NCBI GenBank assembly: GCA_025056255.1
Contig: JANWVT010000001.1
Span: 124,001-188,000, forward strand
Reading direction: 5' to 3'
Source: Bernardetiaceae bacterium
GTDB taxonomy: Bacteria; Bacteroidota; Bacteroidia; Cytophagales; Thermoflexibacteraceae
DNA: 64,000 nt
Of the stretch, positions 36,213 to 46,375 are shown one piece after another. Below the pieces are notes generated by a model. The model ran no database searches, had not been told where the DNA came from, and was given only the letters and a program-made list of their open reading frames with translations. The first letter of the stretch is position 1, and every line of letters begins with the position of its first letter. The position numbers were made by a program, and so were the translations under genes.

Positions 36213-37133
36213 ATGATTGAGTCGGTTTTTAAAAACAAAACTACCGGTTTTGAGTGGACAAGCCTGATAGACCCTTCGCTGCGCGAGCTTTCACAAGTAG
36301 CAGTGCAATACGATTTGCACCCTACTTCGGTGCAGGATTGCTTAGAACCCGAACACTTGCCCAAGTATGAAAAAATAGGTGATGTGTCGTTTATCATTGT
36401 ACGCATGTTTGATGAAAGCTCCACACCCGAGTGCGATACAGTGCGAAAAATGACCAACAAACTTGCTTTTTTCATTGGTGACAACTTTTTGGTTTCTATC
36501 CATCGGCACGACCACGAAAATTTGAAAGTTATCCGCAACAAATGGCGCATCTATCACAAAAGCGAAACCGACCTGAGTTTTTTGATTATGCTAGACGTGT
36601 ATGCCTCAGTAGTGCAAACTTATGAGCCGCCGCTCAATGCGGCTGCCGAAGACTTAGACCGTTACGAAGCGCTCATTTTCAGCGATAATGCCCCTGCTGC
36701 ATCCATTATTGCCAAACTGTACCTGTTGCGTCGCCGCGCTTCGGTGATTAAAAGCATGCTTGCCACGCTCAACGATATTATCAATAAAACAGGGCTTGCC
36801 TATGCCAACAAGTCGCCCTACTTGCAGGATGTGATAGACAATGCCTCACGCCTGCACTATCAGGCAAGCCAACTCTATGAAGATGCCAACAACTTGTTAA
36901 GTATTCACCTGTCGCTGGCTTCGCACCGCACCAACGAAGTCATGCGTATCCTAACCATTTTCTCGGTGTTTTTTATGCCGCTTACCTTTATTGTTGGTGT
37001 GTATGGCATGAACTTCAAGTACATGCCCGAACTGGAAATGGAATGGGGGTATGGGCTTACTTGGTTGTTCATGATTGGCGTTGTGGTGCTGATATATTTT
37101 TGGTTTAGGCGCAAAGGCTGGCTGCGCGATTAA
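36213..37133 (+). CDS. corA: CorA family magnesium/cobalt transporter
   Basis: 306 residues. The large N-terminal cytoplasmic domain is followed by two membrane helices near the C-terminus, with the signature YGMNFKYMPE. Forms a pentameric divalent-cation channel. Starts 3 bp after prfB, so probably translated from the same message. Confidence 0.93.
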   Translation: MIESVFKNKTTGFEWTSLIDPSLRELSQVAVQYDLHPTSVQDCLEPEHLPKYEKIGDVSFIIVRMFDESSTPECDTVRKMTNKLAFFIGDNFLVSIHRHDHENLKVIRNKWRIYHKSETDLSFLIMLDVYASVVQTYEPPLNAAAEDLDRYEALIFSDNAPAASIIAKLYLLRRRASVIKSMLATLNDIINKTGLAYANKSPYLQDVIDNASRLHYQASQLYEDANNLLSIHLSLASHRTNEVMRILTIFSVFFMPLTFIVGVYGMNFKYMPELEMEWGYGLTWLFMIGVVVLIYFWFRRKGWLRD

Positions 37134-37137
37134 GACT

Positions 37138-37350
37138 TTGCCAAATTTGAATTTTGGATTTTGGATTGCGGATTCCAGAGTTTTCCGCATTCCCTCCTCC
37201 ACATTCCACATTCGTAATTCCGCCCTCCGCATTCCTAATTCTGCATTCCGAATTTGGATTTTGAAGTGCGGATTTCGGAATTTTCCACACTCCGCATTCC
37301 ACATTCCTAATTCCACACTCTGCCCTCCGCCCTCCGCATTCTCTCCCATA
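37138..37350. repeat. Degenerate low-complexity spacer of TTCC/GGATT units
   Basis: About 210 bp of imperfect, tandem-like units such as gcattccacattc, cctaattc, and ggattttggattgcggatt. Pieces of both strands' versions are joined. No hairpin terminator for corA is distinguishable. Similar short words appear near 30285, 39645 and 51585. Confidence 0.7.
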
Positions 37351-37373
37351 TTCCTATATTTACAAGAAAAAAC

Positions 37374-39437
37374 ATGAAAAAACTGACAACGATTCTCTGC
37401 TGCCTGTTATGGAGTTGGTACACACAGGCACAGCAAAATTTAGCCGATTCTCCTTGGCACATTCAGGCGCGACAAATTGACCCTAACAGATACTTCGGCA
37501 TTACCGTAGCCAACGGTATGATTGGCATTGTCTCCTCACCCAACCCTATGAAAGTCAGCGAAGTAGTGCTGAATGGAGCATTTGATACCTATGGGCGCGG
37601 ACGCGTGAGCAACATCATGAAAGTGTTTGAGTTTGCCAATATGGACTTGGACATAGACGGCAGAAGACTGGGGCACAACAACATCAGCAACTACGCCCAA
37701 ACGCTGGATATGAAGCGGGCAGCCTTCACCACCACGTTTGACCATGCCGACAAAGCAAGCGTTACACATACGGTAATGGCACTGCGCCATTTGCCACATA
37801 CGGCACTTATAGAAGTTACGATTCAGGCAAAAAAAGACCTTTCGTTTACGGCACACAGCGTGATGCAAGCCCCCGACGTGCTACGCGATGTCAAAAACAG
37901 CTATCACCTCATAGACCGCCCTCATGCCTTGATTCCGCTGATGACTTCCGTTGCCAAAAGCCCGACGGGCAAGCACACCGTAGCGGCAAGCAACAGCTTT
38001 TTGTTTGAAGAACACCGCGGCGAAGAACCGCAACTCGTCCATGAAGAATGGGACTACGGGATGCATCGCCTCAAATTCACTAAGCAATTGAAGGCAGGTG
38101 AAAGCTATCGCTTTGCCGTAGTCGGTTCGGTGATTGCTAGCGAACACGTAGCCGATCCGCACAACGAAGCTGAACGCCTGACCATTTTTGCTGCATTGGA
38201 AAAGCGCGAACGCCTCATCAAACGCCACACCGAAGCATGGGAAAAACTTTGGCAAAGTGACATTGAAATAGAAGGCGAACTTTCCGTGCAGCGGGCAGTG
38301 CGCTCGGCGTTGTACCATTTGTACAGTTTTGCCCGCGAAGGTACGGCATACAGCCTTTCCCCAATGGGACTTTCCGGCTTAGGCTATAACGGGCATGTAT
38401 TTTGGGATACTGAACTGTGGATGTTCCCGCCGCTGCTGATTTTGCAGCCCGAAATGGCAAAGTCATTGCTGGAATATCGTTTTCAACGCTTGGAAGCTGC
38501 CAAACAAAACGCCCGCAATCACGGCTATCAAGGGGCGATGTTCCCTTGGGAATCGGACGATACTGGGCAAGAAGCCACACCTGTTTGGGCTTTGACCGGT
38601 CCGTTTCAGCACCACATTACAGGCTGTGTGGGGTTTGCTTTCTGGAAATACTACCAAGTAACACAAGACAAAACCTGGCTACGTGAACGCGGCTACCCCG
38701 TGCTGAAAGAAGTGGCAGACTTCTGGGCAAGTCGCGCTGAAAAAGGAAGCGATGGCAAGTATCACATCATCAACGTAGTATGTGCCGACGAGTGGGCAGA
38801 GAACGTAGATGACAATGCCTTTACCAACGGCATAGCAAAAGAAGTTTTGGGCTATGCCAATGCGGCGGCGCGGGCGTTGGGGCTGCCTGAAAATCCGAAG
38901 TGGAAAGAAGTAGCAGACGGGTTGGTCATTCTCAAATTTCCTGACGGCACTACCCGCGAACATGCCACCTACAATGGTGAGCCCATCAAACAAGCTGATG
39001 TAAATTTACTGGCATATCCGCTCAAACAAATCACCGACCCGGCTACTATTCGCAAAGATTTGGATTACTACTGGAAAGTTTTAGGCGATAACATTCCCGG
39101 CAGAAAAGGCGACAGTCCGGCAATGGCTCATGCCATTTTCAGCATATTAAATACACGCATGGGCGACCCGCAAAAAGGCTATGAACAGTTTTTAGACAGT
39201 TTTCAACCCAACGAAGCACCTCCTTTTGGCGTATTGGCAGAAACAGCAGGCGGCACCAATCCTTACTTTGCCACCGGTGCAGGTGGCATGTTGCAGGTAG
39301 TACTGAACGGCTTCGGTGGTTTAGACATTACCGACCAAGGCATCATCCAACTGAAAACTAAATTGCCCGCGCAAATCAAGTCGCTGACTATCAAGGGCGT
39401 AGGCAAAGAGCGTCGAACATTTTCCGTAAAACAATAG
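37374..39437 (+). CDS. Secreted glycoside hydrolase family 65 protein
   Basis: 687 residues with a signal peptide (MKKLTTILCCLLWSWYTQAQ). The (alpha/alpha)6 barrel has WDTELWMFPPLLILQPEMAKSLLEYR, the substrate-binding GAMFPWESDDTGQEATPVW, and VVCADEWAENVDDNAFTN with the general-acid Glu. GH65 includes disaccharide phosphorylases and hydrolases acting on alpha-glucosides such as trehalose, maltose or kojibiose; export fits a hydrolase more than a phosphorylase (inference). A terminator follows at 39488. Confidence 0.88.
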   Translation: MKKLTTILCCLLWSWYTQAQQNLADSPWHIQARQIDPNRYFGITVANGMIGIVSSPNPMKVSEVVLNGAFDTYGRGRVSNIMKVFEFANMDLDIDGRRLGHNNISNYAQTLDMKRAAFTTTFDHADKASVTHTVMALRHLPHTALIEVTIQAKKDLSFTAHSVMQAPDVLRDVKNSYHLIDRPHALIPLMTSVAKSPTGKHTVAASNSFLFEEHRGEEPQLVHEEWDYGMHRLKFTKQLKAGESYRFAVVGSVIASEHVADPHNEAERLTIFAALEKRERLIKRHTEAWEKLWQSDIEIEGELSVQRAVRSALYHLYSFAREGTAYSLSPMGLSGLGYNGHVFWDTELWMFPPLLILQPEMAKSLLEYRFQRLEAAKQNARNHGYQGAMFPWESDDTGQEATPVWALTGPFQHHITGCVGFAFWKYYQVTQDKTWLRERGYPVLKEVADFWASRAEKGSDGKYHIINVVCADEWAENVDDNAFTNGIAKEVLGYANAAARALGLPENPKWKEVADGLVILKFPDGTTREHATYNGEPIKQADVNLLAYPLKQITDPATIRKDLDYYWKVLGDNIPGRKGDSPAMAHAIFSILNTRMGDPQKGYEQFLDSFQPNEAPPFGVLAETAGGTNPYFATGAGGMLQVVLNGFGGLDITDQGIIQLKTKLPAQIKSLTIKGVGKERRTFSVKQ

Positions 39438-39487
39438 AGGAGGCTAATGCCCTCTCTCATTATCAGTTGCAAAGATAATTACCCACT

Positions 39488-39525
39488 AAATCCGACGGGC
39501 TTTAAAAGCCTCGTCGGATTTTTAG
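39488..39525 (+). terminator. Terminator after the GH65 gene
   Basis: 10-bp stem aaatccgacg/cgtcggattt with an inner ggc/gcc pair, followed by a T-run. Confidence 0.8.
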
Positions 39526-39546
39526 TAAGATTCATTTTACCAAATT

Positions 39547-39780
39547 CCTATTCATAAAGGCAAACTCGCCATTGTTCTTGTCCCTGTGAACAACCCGCGC
39601 GTGGAAACGCATGCAACAGCAAAAAGATTTTGGAGTGTAAATTCCGAAACTCGAAATCCTCAATCCAAACTCCCATAGCAAGGTGGTTTTTCAGCTACAC
39701 AACCCTGTTCATCCCGCTATCCAGTCTAAGGAGTGATTGAGGGGTTCATGTTTCCCCTGCAAAACCTAAACATGCTCTTA
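39547..39780 (+). repeat. Dispersed spacer repeat, copy upstream of the sensor gene
   Basis: The first 167 bp (39547-39713) match 41731-41896 at nearly all positions; five or so differences were counted. The core ttgttcttgtccctgtgaa at 39572-39590 resembles the palindrome at 22627-22650. The last part (to 39780) resembles the repeat at 34849. Confidence 0.8.
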
Positions 39781-39960
39781 CGTTTTAGCAGAGGTTGTTT
39801 TGAGAAAGCCGTTATAAAGACTAAGCCACGCTGGTAACAAGAAGCGCAAAACAAAAATTTTGTTAGCTACTAATGTTTTGCCAAAACCAGCCCTAAAGAG
39901 TCGGAAAGAAGTCAAAAAATTGTTTAACTTCTTGCTGAATATTGTCCAACCCTCACAGCG

Positions 39961-41649
39961 ATGGAATCGAAGCAACAAATAGCTTTTTTTCACCGCCTTC
40001 AAACCCGCATATCTATGCTGTTTGTAGGGTTGCTGCTGCTCATATTTGCGGTGTTGGGCTTTGCCATTTTACAAACGCAACGAAAATCTTTCGAAAGCTA
40101 TCTGAACGAACGCATGGAAGCCCAAACTAAAGACATGGTGATGTTGGTAGAGCAGCACTACCACAACCGAATGCGGCAATTCGAGCAAGGTATGAATGCT
40201 GCCTCTGCCATAGCAGCCGCTGAGATGAGGATAGACAGTGCGCTATTGTATCAAATGGCTGCTCTTTCTCACTTGCAGCTAACGCTTTACTATCCAACCG
40301 CCGACAATCGCTGGCAGGCCGCTGTGGTTGCCGACAGCAGCCGAATAACCCCTTTGACAAGCGCACCCACAATTGATGAAACGCTTATTGGCAAGGGTGT
40401 AAAGCGGGTGAAAACAACCAATGGTTGGGCATTTGAAGAATATCGCTACTTGCGCAACCGAAAGGGAGATGTTATCAATGTATTACAGGCAGTGTTTCCT
40501 GAAAAAGACTTATTCGAATTGCGTAACATTTTCAAGTCACGCACCTATTTTAATGGAGCGGGTTTTGCCTATGCAGTAGCCGAAGAAGACTCTATTTTAC
40601 TGATACATCCTAATCCAGATTTAGAAGGCGGAAAAATTAGCAAGGGCGCCTCTGCATGGATGTGGAAAATTCGCAATGGCAGCCATTTTTACATTGACCG
40701 ATTCGGAAAAGAAAAGTACCAATACTTCGACTATTTTGCTCCATACCAAATGTTTGTAGCAATTAGCATATCAGTAGCCGAAGCCATTGCCAAACCTTTG
40801 CGCTTCATTCAGCAAACTATTATCCTCAGTTTAATAGGAGGCATTTTGCTGGCTTTTGCCGGAGCATACTGGCTTATTAAAGGTTTTGCAACTGAAATCA
40901 ATCAGTTAGCAGCAAGCATCGAACAAATGGCACAAGGCGACTTTTCCATGCGGTTTGCCACTAAGCGCCGCGACGAGATCCGCCTAATTGTAGAAGCACT
41001 CAACCAACTGGTCTGTCATTTGCAAAAAGCTGTTCAATTTGTGCAACAAATTAGCAAACGAGAGTACGATAAGGCTGTTCTACATGTGGTAAACCCTAAC
41101 GATGTGCTCAGTTATCAGCTACTTGCTATGCGAGACAGCCTCAGGCAATACGAAATATCGGAAAAAGAACAACAAAAAATCACTCAAATAATTGCTCGCT
41201 TGAGCGAACGCTTGGCTCAGTTGCAAGATGCTACCCCAGAACAGATTGGGCGCGAAGGACTCAGGGAGGTTACTCAAGTAACCCAAGCCTTGCAAGGCTG
41301 TTTGTTTATCGCCAAATCAGGAAACTTGCACCTTGTCGCTACCTTTGCACACAGCCGAGAGCGCTTTGCAGGCAAAAGAATTCTTGCCCCCGGCGAAGGA
41401 CTCATTGGGCAAGTTTTTCTCGAACAGCAACCGCAATGGATTGCCAACATGCCAGCAAGTTATACCTCGGTAGTTACAGGACTCCATGAAATAAAGCCGG
41501 CATCGCTGCTAATTGTACCGCTCAAAAGTGCCGGACACACTGTGGGGGTAATGGAAATTGGATTTATGAAAAGTTTATCTTCGCTTCATCATGATTTCGT
41601 GTTGAAAGCAGCAGAAATCATTGGAACAGCCATTCGCAACAGCCAATAA
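39961..41649 (+). CDS. Sensor protein: Cache-like periplasmic domain, HAMP and GAF
   Basis: 562 residues. A first membrane helix (ISMLFVGLLLLIFAVLGFAIL) is followed by a periplasmic Cache-like domain (about residues 45-265), a second helix (IILSLIGGILLAFAGAYWLI), a HAMP segment (EINQLAASIEQMAQGDFSMRF), a coiled region and a C-terminal GAF domain (LREVTQVTQALQGCLFIA, EGLIGQVFLEQQPQWI). No histidine kinase, cyclase or phosphatase domain follows, so output must come from a partner or from the GAF. The gene lies between two near-identical direct repeats. Confidence 0.82.
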   Translation: MESKQQIAFFHRLQTRISMLFVGLLLLIFAVLGFAILQTQRKSFESYLNERMEAQTKDMVMLVEQHYHNRMRQFEQGMNAASAIAAAEMRIDSALLYQMAALSHLQLTLYYPTADNRWQAAVVADSSRITPLTSAPTIDETLIGKGVKRVKTTNGWAFEEYRYLRNRKGDVINVLQAVFPEKDLFELRNIFKSRTYFNGAGFAYAVAEEDSILLIHPNPDLEGGKISKGASAWMWKIRNGSHFYIDRFGKEKYQYFDYFAPYQMFVAISISVAEAIAKPLRFIQQTIILSLIGGILLAFAGAYWLIKGFATEINQLAASIEQMAQGDFSMRFATKRRDEIRLIVEALNQLVCHLQKAVQFVQQISKREYDKAVLHVVNPNDVLSYQLLAMRDSLRQYEISEKEQQKITQIIARLSERLAQLQDATPEQIGREGLREVTQVTQALQGCLFIAKSGNLHLVATFAHSRERFAGKRILAPGEGLIGQVFLEQQPQWIANMPASYTSVVTGLHEIKPASLLIVPLKSAGHTVGVMEIGFMKSLSSLHHDFVLKAAEIIGTAIRNSQ

Positions 41650-42128
41650 GCAGGTGTCGTAAACATTGAGAACCGGACGTGATAGAGCGCCAATGATGAA
41701 AATATCTCTGATGCTTTTGTAATCCAAATGCCTATTCATAAAGGCAAACCCGCCCTTGTTCTTGTCCCTGTGAACAACCCGCGCGTGGAAACGCATGCAA
41801 CGCAAAAAGATTTTGGAGTGTAAATTCCGAAACTCGAAATCTTCAATCCAAACTCCCATAGCAAGGTTGTTTTTCAGCTACACAATCCTGTTCATCAGGA
41901 ACAAGAATTAGCTGAAAAAGTGTTTTTACCTCCTAAGGAAAAAACTTTTTGCCATACTACTGAGTCAACAGCAGGCAATAGTAAGTTTGTAGTGGCAGCC
42001 CACTCCTACGCTATTAGTTTTTGCATCTTACAAACTGCAATAGCAACATGTAACAGCGGCGTGCAACGATACATGGAAATTGAATTTTCTGGCACTTAAT
42101 CCACAAATCACACCATGCGCGGGCACTA
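41650..42128. other. 479-bp convergent spacer
   Basis: Between the sensor gene and tatC. Contains the 41731-41896 repeat. No clear terminator seen. Confidence 0.5.
41731..41896 (+). repeat. Dispersed spacer repeat, copy downstream of the sensor gene
   Basis: About 166 bp, near-identical to 39547-39713 in direct orientation 2.2 kb apart. Its match stops at ttcatc, whereas the upstream copy continues. Confidence 0.85.
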
Positions 42129-42995
42129 TTATTGTTCGTTAGGTAGTTGGTCAAGCGGGGTAGCCGGATAGCTGTTAGCTGGTTGGTTTCGAGTTGCCTG
42201 TTCTAGTAGTTCCGATTCGCGGTTGCGCTTTTCAACAATACCTACCACCCAAATGCTGATTTCATAGAGTAGCATCAGCGGCAAAGAAATCAAAATTTGG
42301 CTGATAACGTCGGGCGGAGTAATCACAGCAGCCACCACTAGCACAATCACAATAGCATGCCGACGATACTCGCGCATGAAAGCAGCAGAGAGCAATCCCA
42401 CTTTGGCAAAGAAAAACGCTACCATTGGCAACTGAAACATTAGCCCTGTTGCCAGTACCAAGGTGGTGAGTGTAGAGATGTAGGAGACAATGTCAAATTC
42501 GTTGGAAATAGAAGGGTCTAGCTGATAGTTTGCCAAAAACTGGATAGAAAGCGGGGAAACGACGTAGTAGCCAAATAAAATACCCAGCATAAACAGCAAC
42601 GAAACAAAAAAAGTAGCACCACGAGCTGCCTTGCGCTCATTAGGGTATAGTCCGGGCTTTACAAACCGCCAGATTTCCCAAAACGCATAAGGGAAGGCAC
42701 AAACGATACCTATGACCAGCGAAGAAAGCAAGTGCATAGTAAACTGCCCAGTCATCAGGCGGCTCTGCAATTTGAAGTTGATTTTATCAATACAGGTAGC
42801 TTCGGAAAGCGCACACAGCATGCGATATGTCCAAAAATCAGTTTTGGAAGGTCCTAAGATAATTGTTCCGTAAACAAAATCTTTGGACAAAAAAGCAATC
42901 ACCGAAAAAACAGCCACCGAGGAAATAGCGCGGATTAAATGCCAACGCAATTCCTCCAAGTGGTCTAAAAATGACATTTCTTTTTCGTCTGTCAT
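42129..42995 (-). CDS. tatC: Twin-arginine translocase subunit TatC
   Basis: 288 residues with six membrane helices. N-terminal signature EMSFLDHLEELRWHLIRA with the conserved Glu of the Tat signal-binding site. Extended loop between helices 1 and 2 (about residues 40-80). Its start overlaps the ileS stop by 4 bp (ATGA), so it is translated from the ileS message. Confidence 0.95.
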   Translation of the reverse strand: MTDEKEMSFLDHLEELRWHLIRAISSVAVFSVIAFLSKDFVYGTIILGPSKTDFWTYRMLCALSEATCIDKINFKLQSRLMTGQFTMHLLSSLVIGIVCAFPYAFWEIWRFVKPGLYPNERKAARGATFFVSLLFMLGILFGYYVVSPLSIQFLANYQLDPSISNEFDIVSYISTLTTLVLATGLMFQLPMVAFFFAKVGLLSAAFMREYRRHAIVIVLVVAAVITPPDVISQILISLPLMLLYEISIWVVGIVEKRNRESELLEQATRNQPANSYPATPLDQLPNEQ

Positions 42996-45900
42996 GCTTT
43001 AGCTATTCGAATAGGCACCATGAACTCGTCTATTTCGTAGGCTTCTGTACCATTCAAGTCGTTGCAGATTGCCAACTCAACTGCCTGTGTTTCAGAGCAA
43101 ATATAGTCGGAAAAATCTTTGGCTGCCTCAGCTACTGGCGCTTGAGTGGCAGCAATGACAATACTGATTTTGTCTTGAACGTCTAAGTTCTGGTCTTTGC
43201 GAAGGTTTTGGATGCGGTTTACTAAGTCGCGGGCAATACCTTCTTTGCGCAACTCAGGCGTTACGGTAATATCTAAGGCAACGGTAATACCGCCATCGGT
43301 AGCCGATGCCCAGCCGGGAATATCGAATGCTTCAATCAGCACATCGTCGGTGGTTAACAACAAGTTGCCGCTATCGGTTGGTACATTCATTTGTCCTGCT
43401 TTTTGAAAAGCAATAATATCAGCGGTTTGCATTTGTCCCAAATGTGCCTGAATGGCTTTTATTTGTTTACCCATTCCTTTTTGCGCCAATACTGGGAAGT
43501 TTGGCTTGATTTTCTTTGTTACTAGCCCTTCGGTATCTTCTATAAACTCAATGTTTTTTACATTGGTTTCGCTCATAATTAGGTCACTCACTTGGCGCAC
43601 ATAGTTTTTAAAGGTTTCACTCAGCGCTGGAATCATCATCTTTTGCAGTGGCAATCGCACACGGAGTTTCTTTTCTTTGCGAATAGAGTGGGCTAAGGAA
43701 CAAATGGCTCTTGCTAAGTGCATTTTTTCTTCCAGTACTGGATTGCTTGCTGCTGGATGGCAGGTTGGATAGGTGGTCAGATGCACCGACTCGGCGTTTT
43801 CCTTGCCTGTAATAGTGTTCAAATCGCGGAACAGCATATCTGTGTAGAACGGAGCAATCGGCGAAGCCAGTTTGGCAACTGTTACTAAACAGGTGTAGAG
43901 TGTTTGATAGGCTGCCAGTTTGTCGGTGTTGTATTCGCCTTTCCAGAAACGCTTGCGGTTCAGGCGCACATACCAATTGCTCAGGTCGTCGTTTACGAAA
44001 TTGAGAATGATGCGTGCAGCGCGAGTAGCGTCGTAGTCGGAATATGCCTCATCGGTTTCTTTGATAAGGGCATTTAAGCGCGAAAGAATCCAGCGGTCGC
44101 TCTCGGTGCGCTCTTCTAATGGTACATCTGCTTCCTGATAGCGGAATTGGTCTAAGTTGGCATACAGCGCAAAGAAATTATAAGTACTTTGAAGTGTTCC
44201 AAAGAATTTGCGCTGCATTTCTGCCAGTCCGTCTAAGCTGAACTTGAGGTTTTCCCAGGGTGCTGCATTTGCAACCATGTACCAACGAATGGCGTCGGGT
44301 CCATATTTTTCTACGGTTTCAAATGGATTGATAATGTTGCCCAGTCGCTTGCTCATTTTGTTGCCGTTGGCATCTAACACCAAGCCCGTAGAAATTACGT
44401 TTTTGAAGGCTACGCTATCGAACACCAATCCAGCGATAACATGCAGGGTAAAGAACCAGCCACGTGTTTGGTCAACACCTTCGGAGATAAAATCTGCCGG
44501 GAAGGTTTGGCGTTGGTCTATCAAATCTGCATTTTCAAAAGGGTAATGCCACTGGGCGTAGGGCATGGCACCGCTGTCGAACCAAACGTCAATCAGGTCA
44601 GGCTCGCGCTTCATGGGCTTGCCCGAAGGCGAAACTAGTATTATCTCATCTACATATGGGCGATGCAAGTCGGTCAGTGTGGTGGGTTGTTGCAAGCCCA
44701 GTTGTGCATTGGCTTTGGCAATTTCGTTAGCCAGTTCTTCGGTAGAGCCAATGCAAATTTCTTCTGTACCGTCTTCGGTGCGCCAAATGGGTAATGGCGT
44801 TCCCCAGTAGCGGCTGCGGCTCAGGTTCCAGTCTACTAAGTTTTCCAACCAGTTACCAAAACGACCTGTACCGGTGCTTTCAGGTTTCCAGTTAATAGTT
44901 TTGTTAAGTTCAACCAATCGGTTTTTGAGTGCTGTGGTGCGTACAAACCAGCTTTCTATTGGATAATACAGCAGGGGTTTGTCGGTTCGCCAGCAATGAG
45001 GATAGGGGTGTTCGTACTTTTCTACTTTAAATGCCTTATTCTGTTCTTTGAGAATAATGGAGATAATGACGTCGGTTGATTTGTAGTCGGGATGCGACTC
45101 GTCTTCGTCGGTATAGTTTTTCACATAAAAATCATCCTCGCCCAGTGCTTTATGGGTTTTAATGCCATACTGCTGTGTAAGAGCTGCTAGTTGTGCGCCA
45201 ATAGCGCTTACAAATTTGCCTTTTTTATCTACTGTGGGTTGGTAGCGTCCTTGTTCGTCGGCAACCAGCAGGGCGGGGATGTGATATTGTTTTGCCAGTT
45301 TTGCGTCGTCTGCTCCAAAAGTAGGCGAAATATGCACAATACCAGAGCCATCTTCGGTAGTAACAAAGTCGGCAGCATACACTTTAAAGGCATTTGCTTG
45401 GTTTTCGTGTGGTTGTACAAACGGCAGTAGCTGTTCGTATTCCGTGCCTACTAAAAATTCGCCTTTAAACTCTTCTACAATCACATAAGGGATTTTACCC
45501 GCATGTTTACTCTCCACAAAATCGTTCCGGTTCACGTATTGGCTACTCAGTACATAGCTCATGCGGTCTTTAGCAAAAATGATGTTTACTGGCTGCTTAG
45601 TGTATTGGTTATGTGTTTTTACCTTCAGGTAGGTAATATCTTTGCCAACAGCTAAGGCTGTATTAGAGGGCAAGGTCCAAGGAGTAGTAGTCCAAGCCAG
45701 TAGGTAGTCGTTGTCTGTTCCTTTTATTTTGAATTGAGCAATTACAGAAGTGTCCTTTACGTTTTGGTAACATCCGGGCTGATTGACTTCGTGCGAGCTC
45801 AGCCCTGTGCCAGCAGCAGGCGAGTAAGGTTGAATGGTGTAGCCTTTGTAGAGTAAACCTTTTTGATAGAGCTGTTTAAGCAGCCACCAACAAGACTCGA

Positions 45901-46375
45901 TGTAGCGGTTGTCGAAGGTAATATAAGGATTATCTAAATCTACCCAAAAGCCAATGCGCTCGGTCAGTTCATCCCACTGGGCTTTGTATTTCATTACTGC
46001 CTCGCGACACTTTTGGTTGTATTCTACAATGCTAATTTTTTTACCAATATCTTCTTTGGTAATGCCCAGTTCTTTTTCTACTTGTAACTCTATGGGCAAG
46101 CCATGTGTATCCCACCCACCTTTTCGCTCTACGCGAAAGCCCTTTAAGGTTTTATAACGACAAAAGACATCTTTAATGGTACGCGCCATTACGTGGTGAA
46201 TACCAGGGCTTCCATTAGCAGAAGGCGGACCTTCATAAAACACAAAAGGGCGGTCAGCGGGGCGCGACTCCACTGATTTTTGAAAAATGTGATTTGCTTT
46301 CCAGTAAGCAAGCATCTGTTCGCTAGCTTGTTTTCCAAGCTCGACCACAGATTGTTTGTATTCGTTGTATTTCAT
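42992..46375 (-). CDS. ileS: Isoleucyl-tRNA synthetase (long, eukaryote-like type)
   Basis: 1127 residues. Class I signatures: HIGH-like motif in PPSANGSPGIHH and KMSKR in NGNKMSKRLGN. Editing domain with GWDTHGLPIE and the later TTPWTLPSN. The C-terminal region after the anticodon-binding domain lacks the zinc-finger tail of the E. coli type and is long, as in the type that tolerates mupirocin (family knowledge). Attaches isoleucine to tRNA. A -7 element TAACTTTG lies on the minus strand at 46412-46419, 37 bp upstream. Confidence 0.95.
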   Translation of the reverse strand: MKYNEYKQSVVELGKQASEQMLAYWKANHIFQKSVESRPADRPFVFYEGPPSANGSPGIHHVMARTIKDVFCRYKTLKGFRVERKGGWDTHGLPIELQVEKELGITKEDIGKKISIVEYNQKCREAVMKYKAQWDELTERIGFWVDLDNPYITFDNRYIESCWWLLKQLYQKGLLYKGYTIQPYSPAAGTGLSSHEVNQPGCYQNVKDTSVIAQFKIKGTDNDYLLAWTTTPWTLPSNTALAVGKDITYLKVKTHNQYTKQPVNIIFAKDRMSYVLSSQYVNRNDFVESKHAGKIPYVIVEEFKGEFLVGTEYEQLLPFVQPHENQANAFKVYAADFVTTEDGSGIVHISPTFGADDAKLAKQYHIPALLVADEQGRYQPTVDKKGKFVSAIGAQLAALTQQYGIKTHKALGEDDFYVKNYTDEDESHPDYKSTDVIISIILKEQNKAFKVEKYEHPYPHCWRTDKPLLYYPIESWFVRTTALKNRLVELNKTINWKPESTGTGRFGNWLENLVDWNLSRSRYWGTPLPIWRTEDGTEEICIGSTEELANEIAKANAQLGLQQPTTLTDLHRPYVDEIILVSPSGKPMKREPDLIDVWFDSGAMPYAQWHYPFENADLIDQRQTFPADFISEGVDQTRGWFFTLHVIAGLVFDSVAFKNVISTGLVLDANGNKMSKRLGNIINPFETVEKYGPDAIRWYMVANAAPWENLKFSLDGLAEMQRKFFGTLQSTYNFFALYANLDQFRYQEADVPLEERTESDRWILSRLNALIKETDEAYSDYDATRAARIILNFVNDDLSNWYVRLNRKRFWKGEYNTDKLAAYQTLYTCLVTVAKLASPIAPFYTDMLFRDLNTITGKENAESVHLTTYPTCHPAASNPVLEEKMHLARAICSLAHSIRKEKKLRVRLPLQKMMIPALSETFKNYVRQVSDLIMSETNVKNIEFIEDTEGLVTKKIKPNFPVLAQKGMGKQIKAIQAHLGQMQTADIIAFQKAGQMNVPTDSGNLLLTTDDVLIEAFDIPGWASATDGGITVALDITVTPELRKEGIARDLVNRIQNLRKDQNLDVQDKISIVIAATQAPVAEAAKDFSDYICSETQAVELAICNDLNGTEAYEIDEFMVPIRIAKA

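Larger units (their letters stand above)
39438..39960. other. 523-bp spacer with terminator and repeat copy
   Basis: Contains the terminator at 39488-39525 and one copy of the spacer repeat at 39547-39780. No promoter of the TAnnTTTG form was found for the downstream sensor. Confidence 0.55.
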
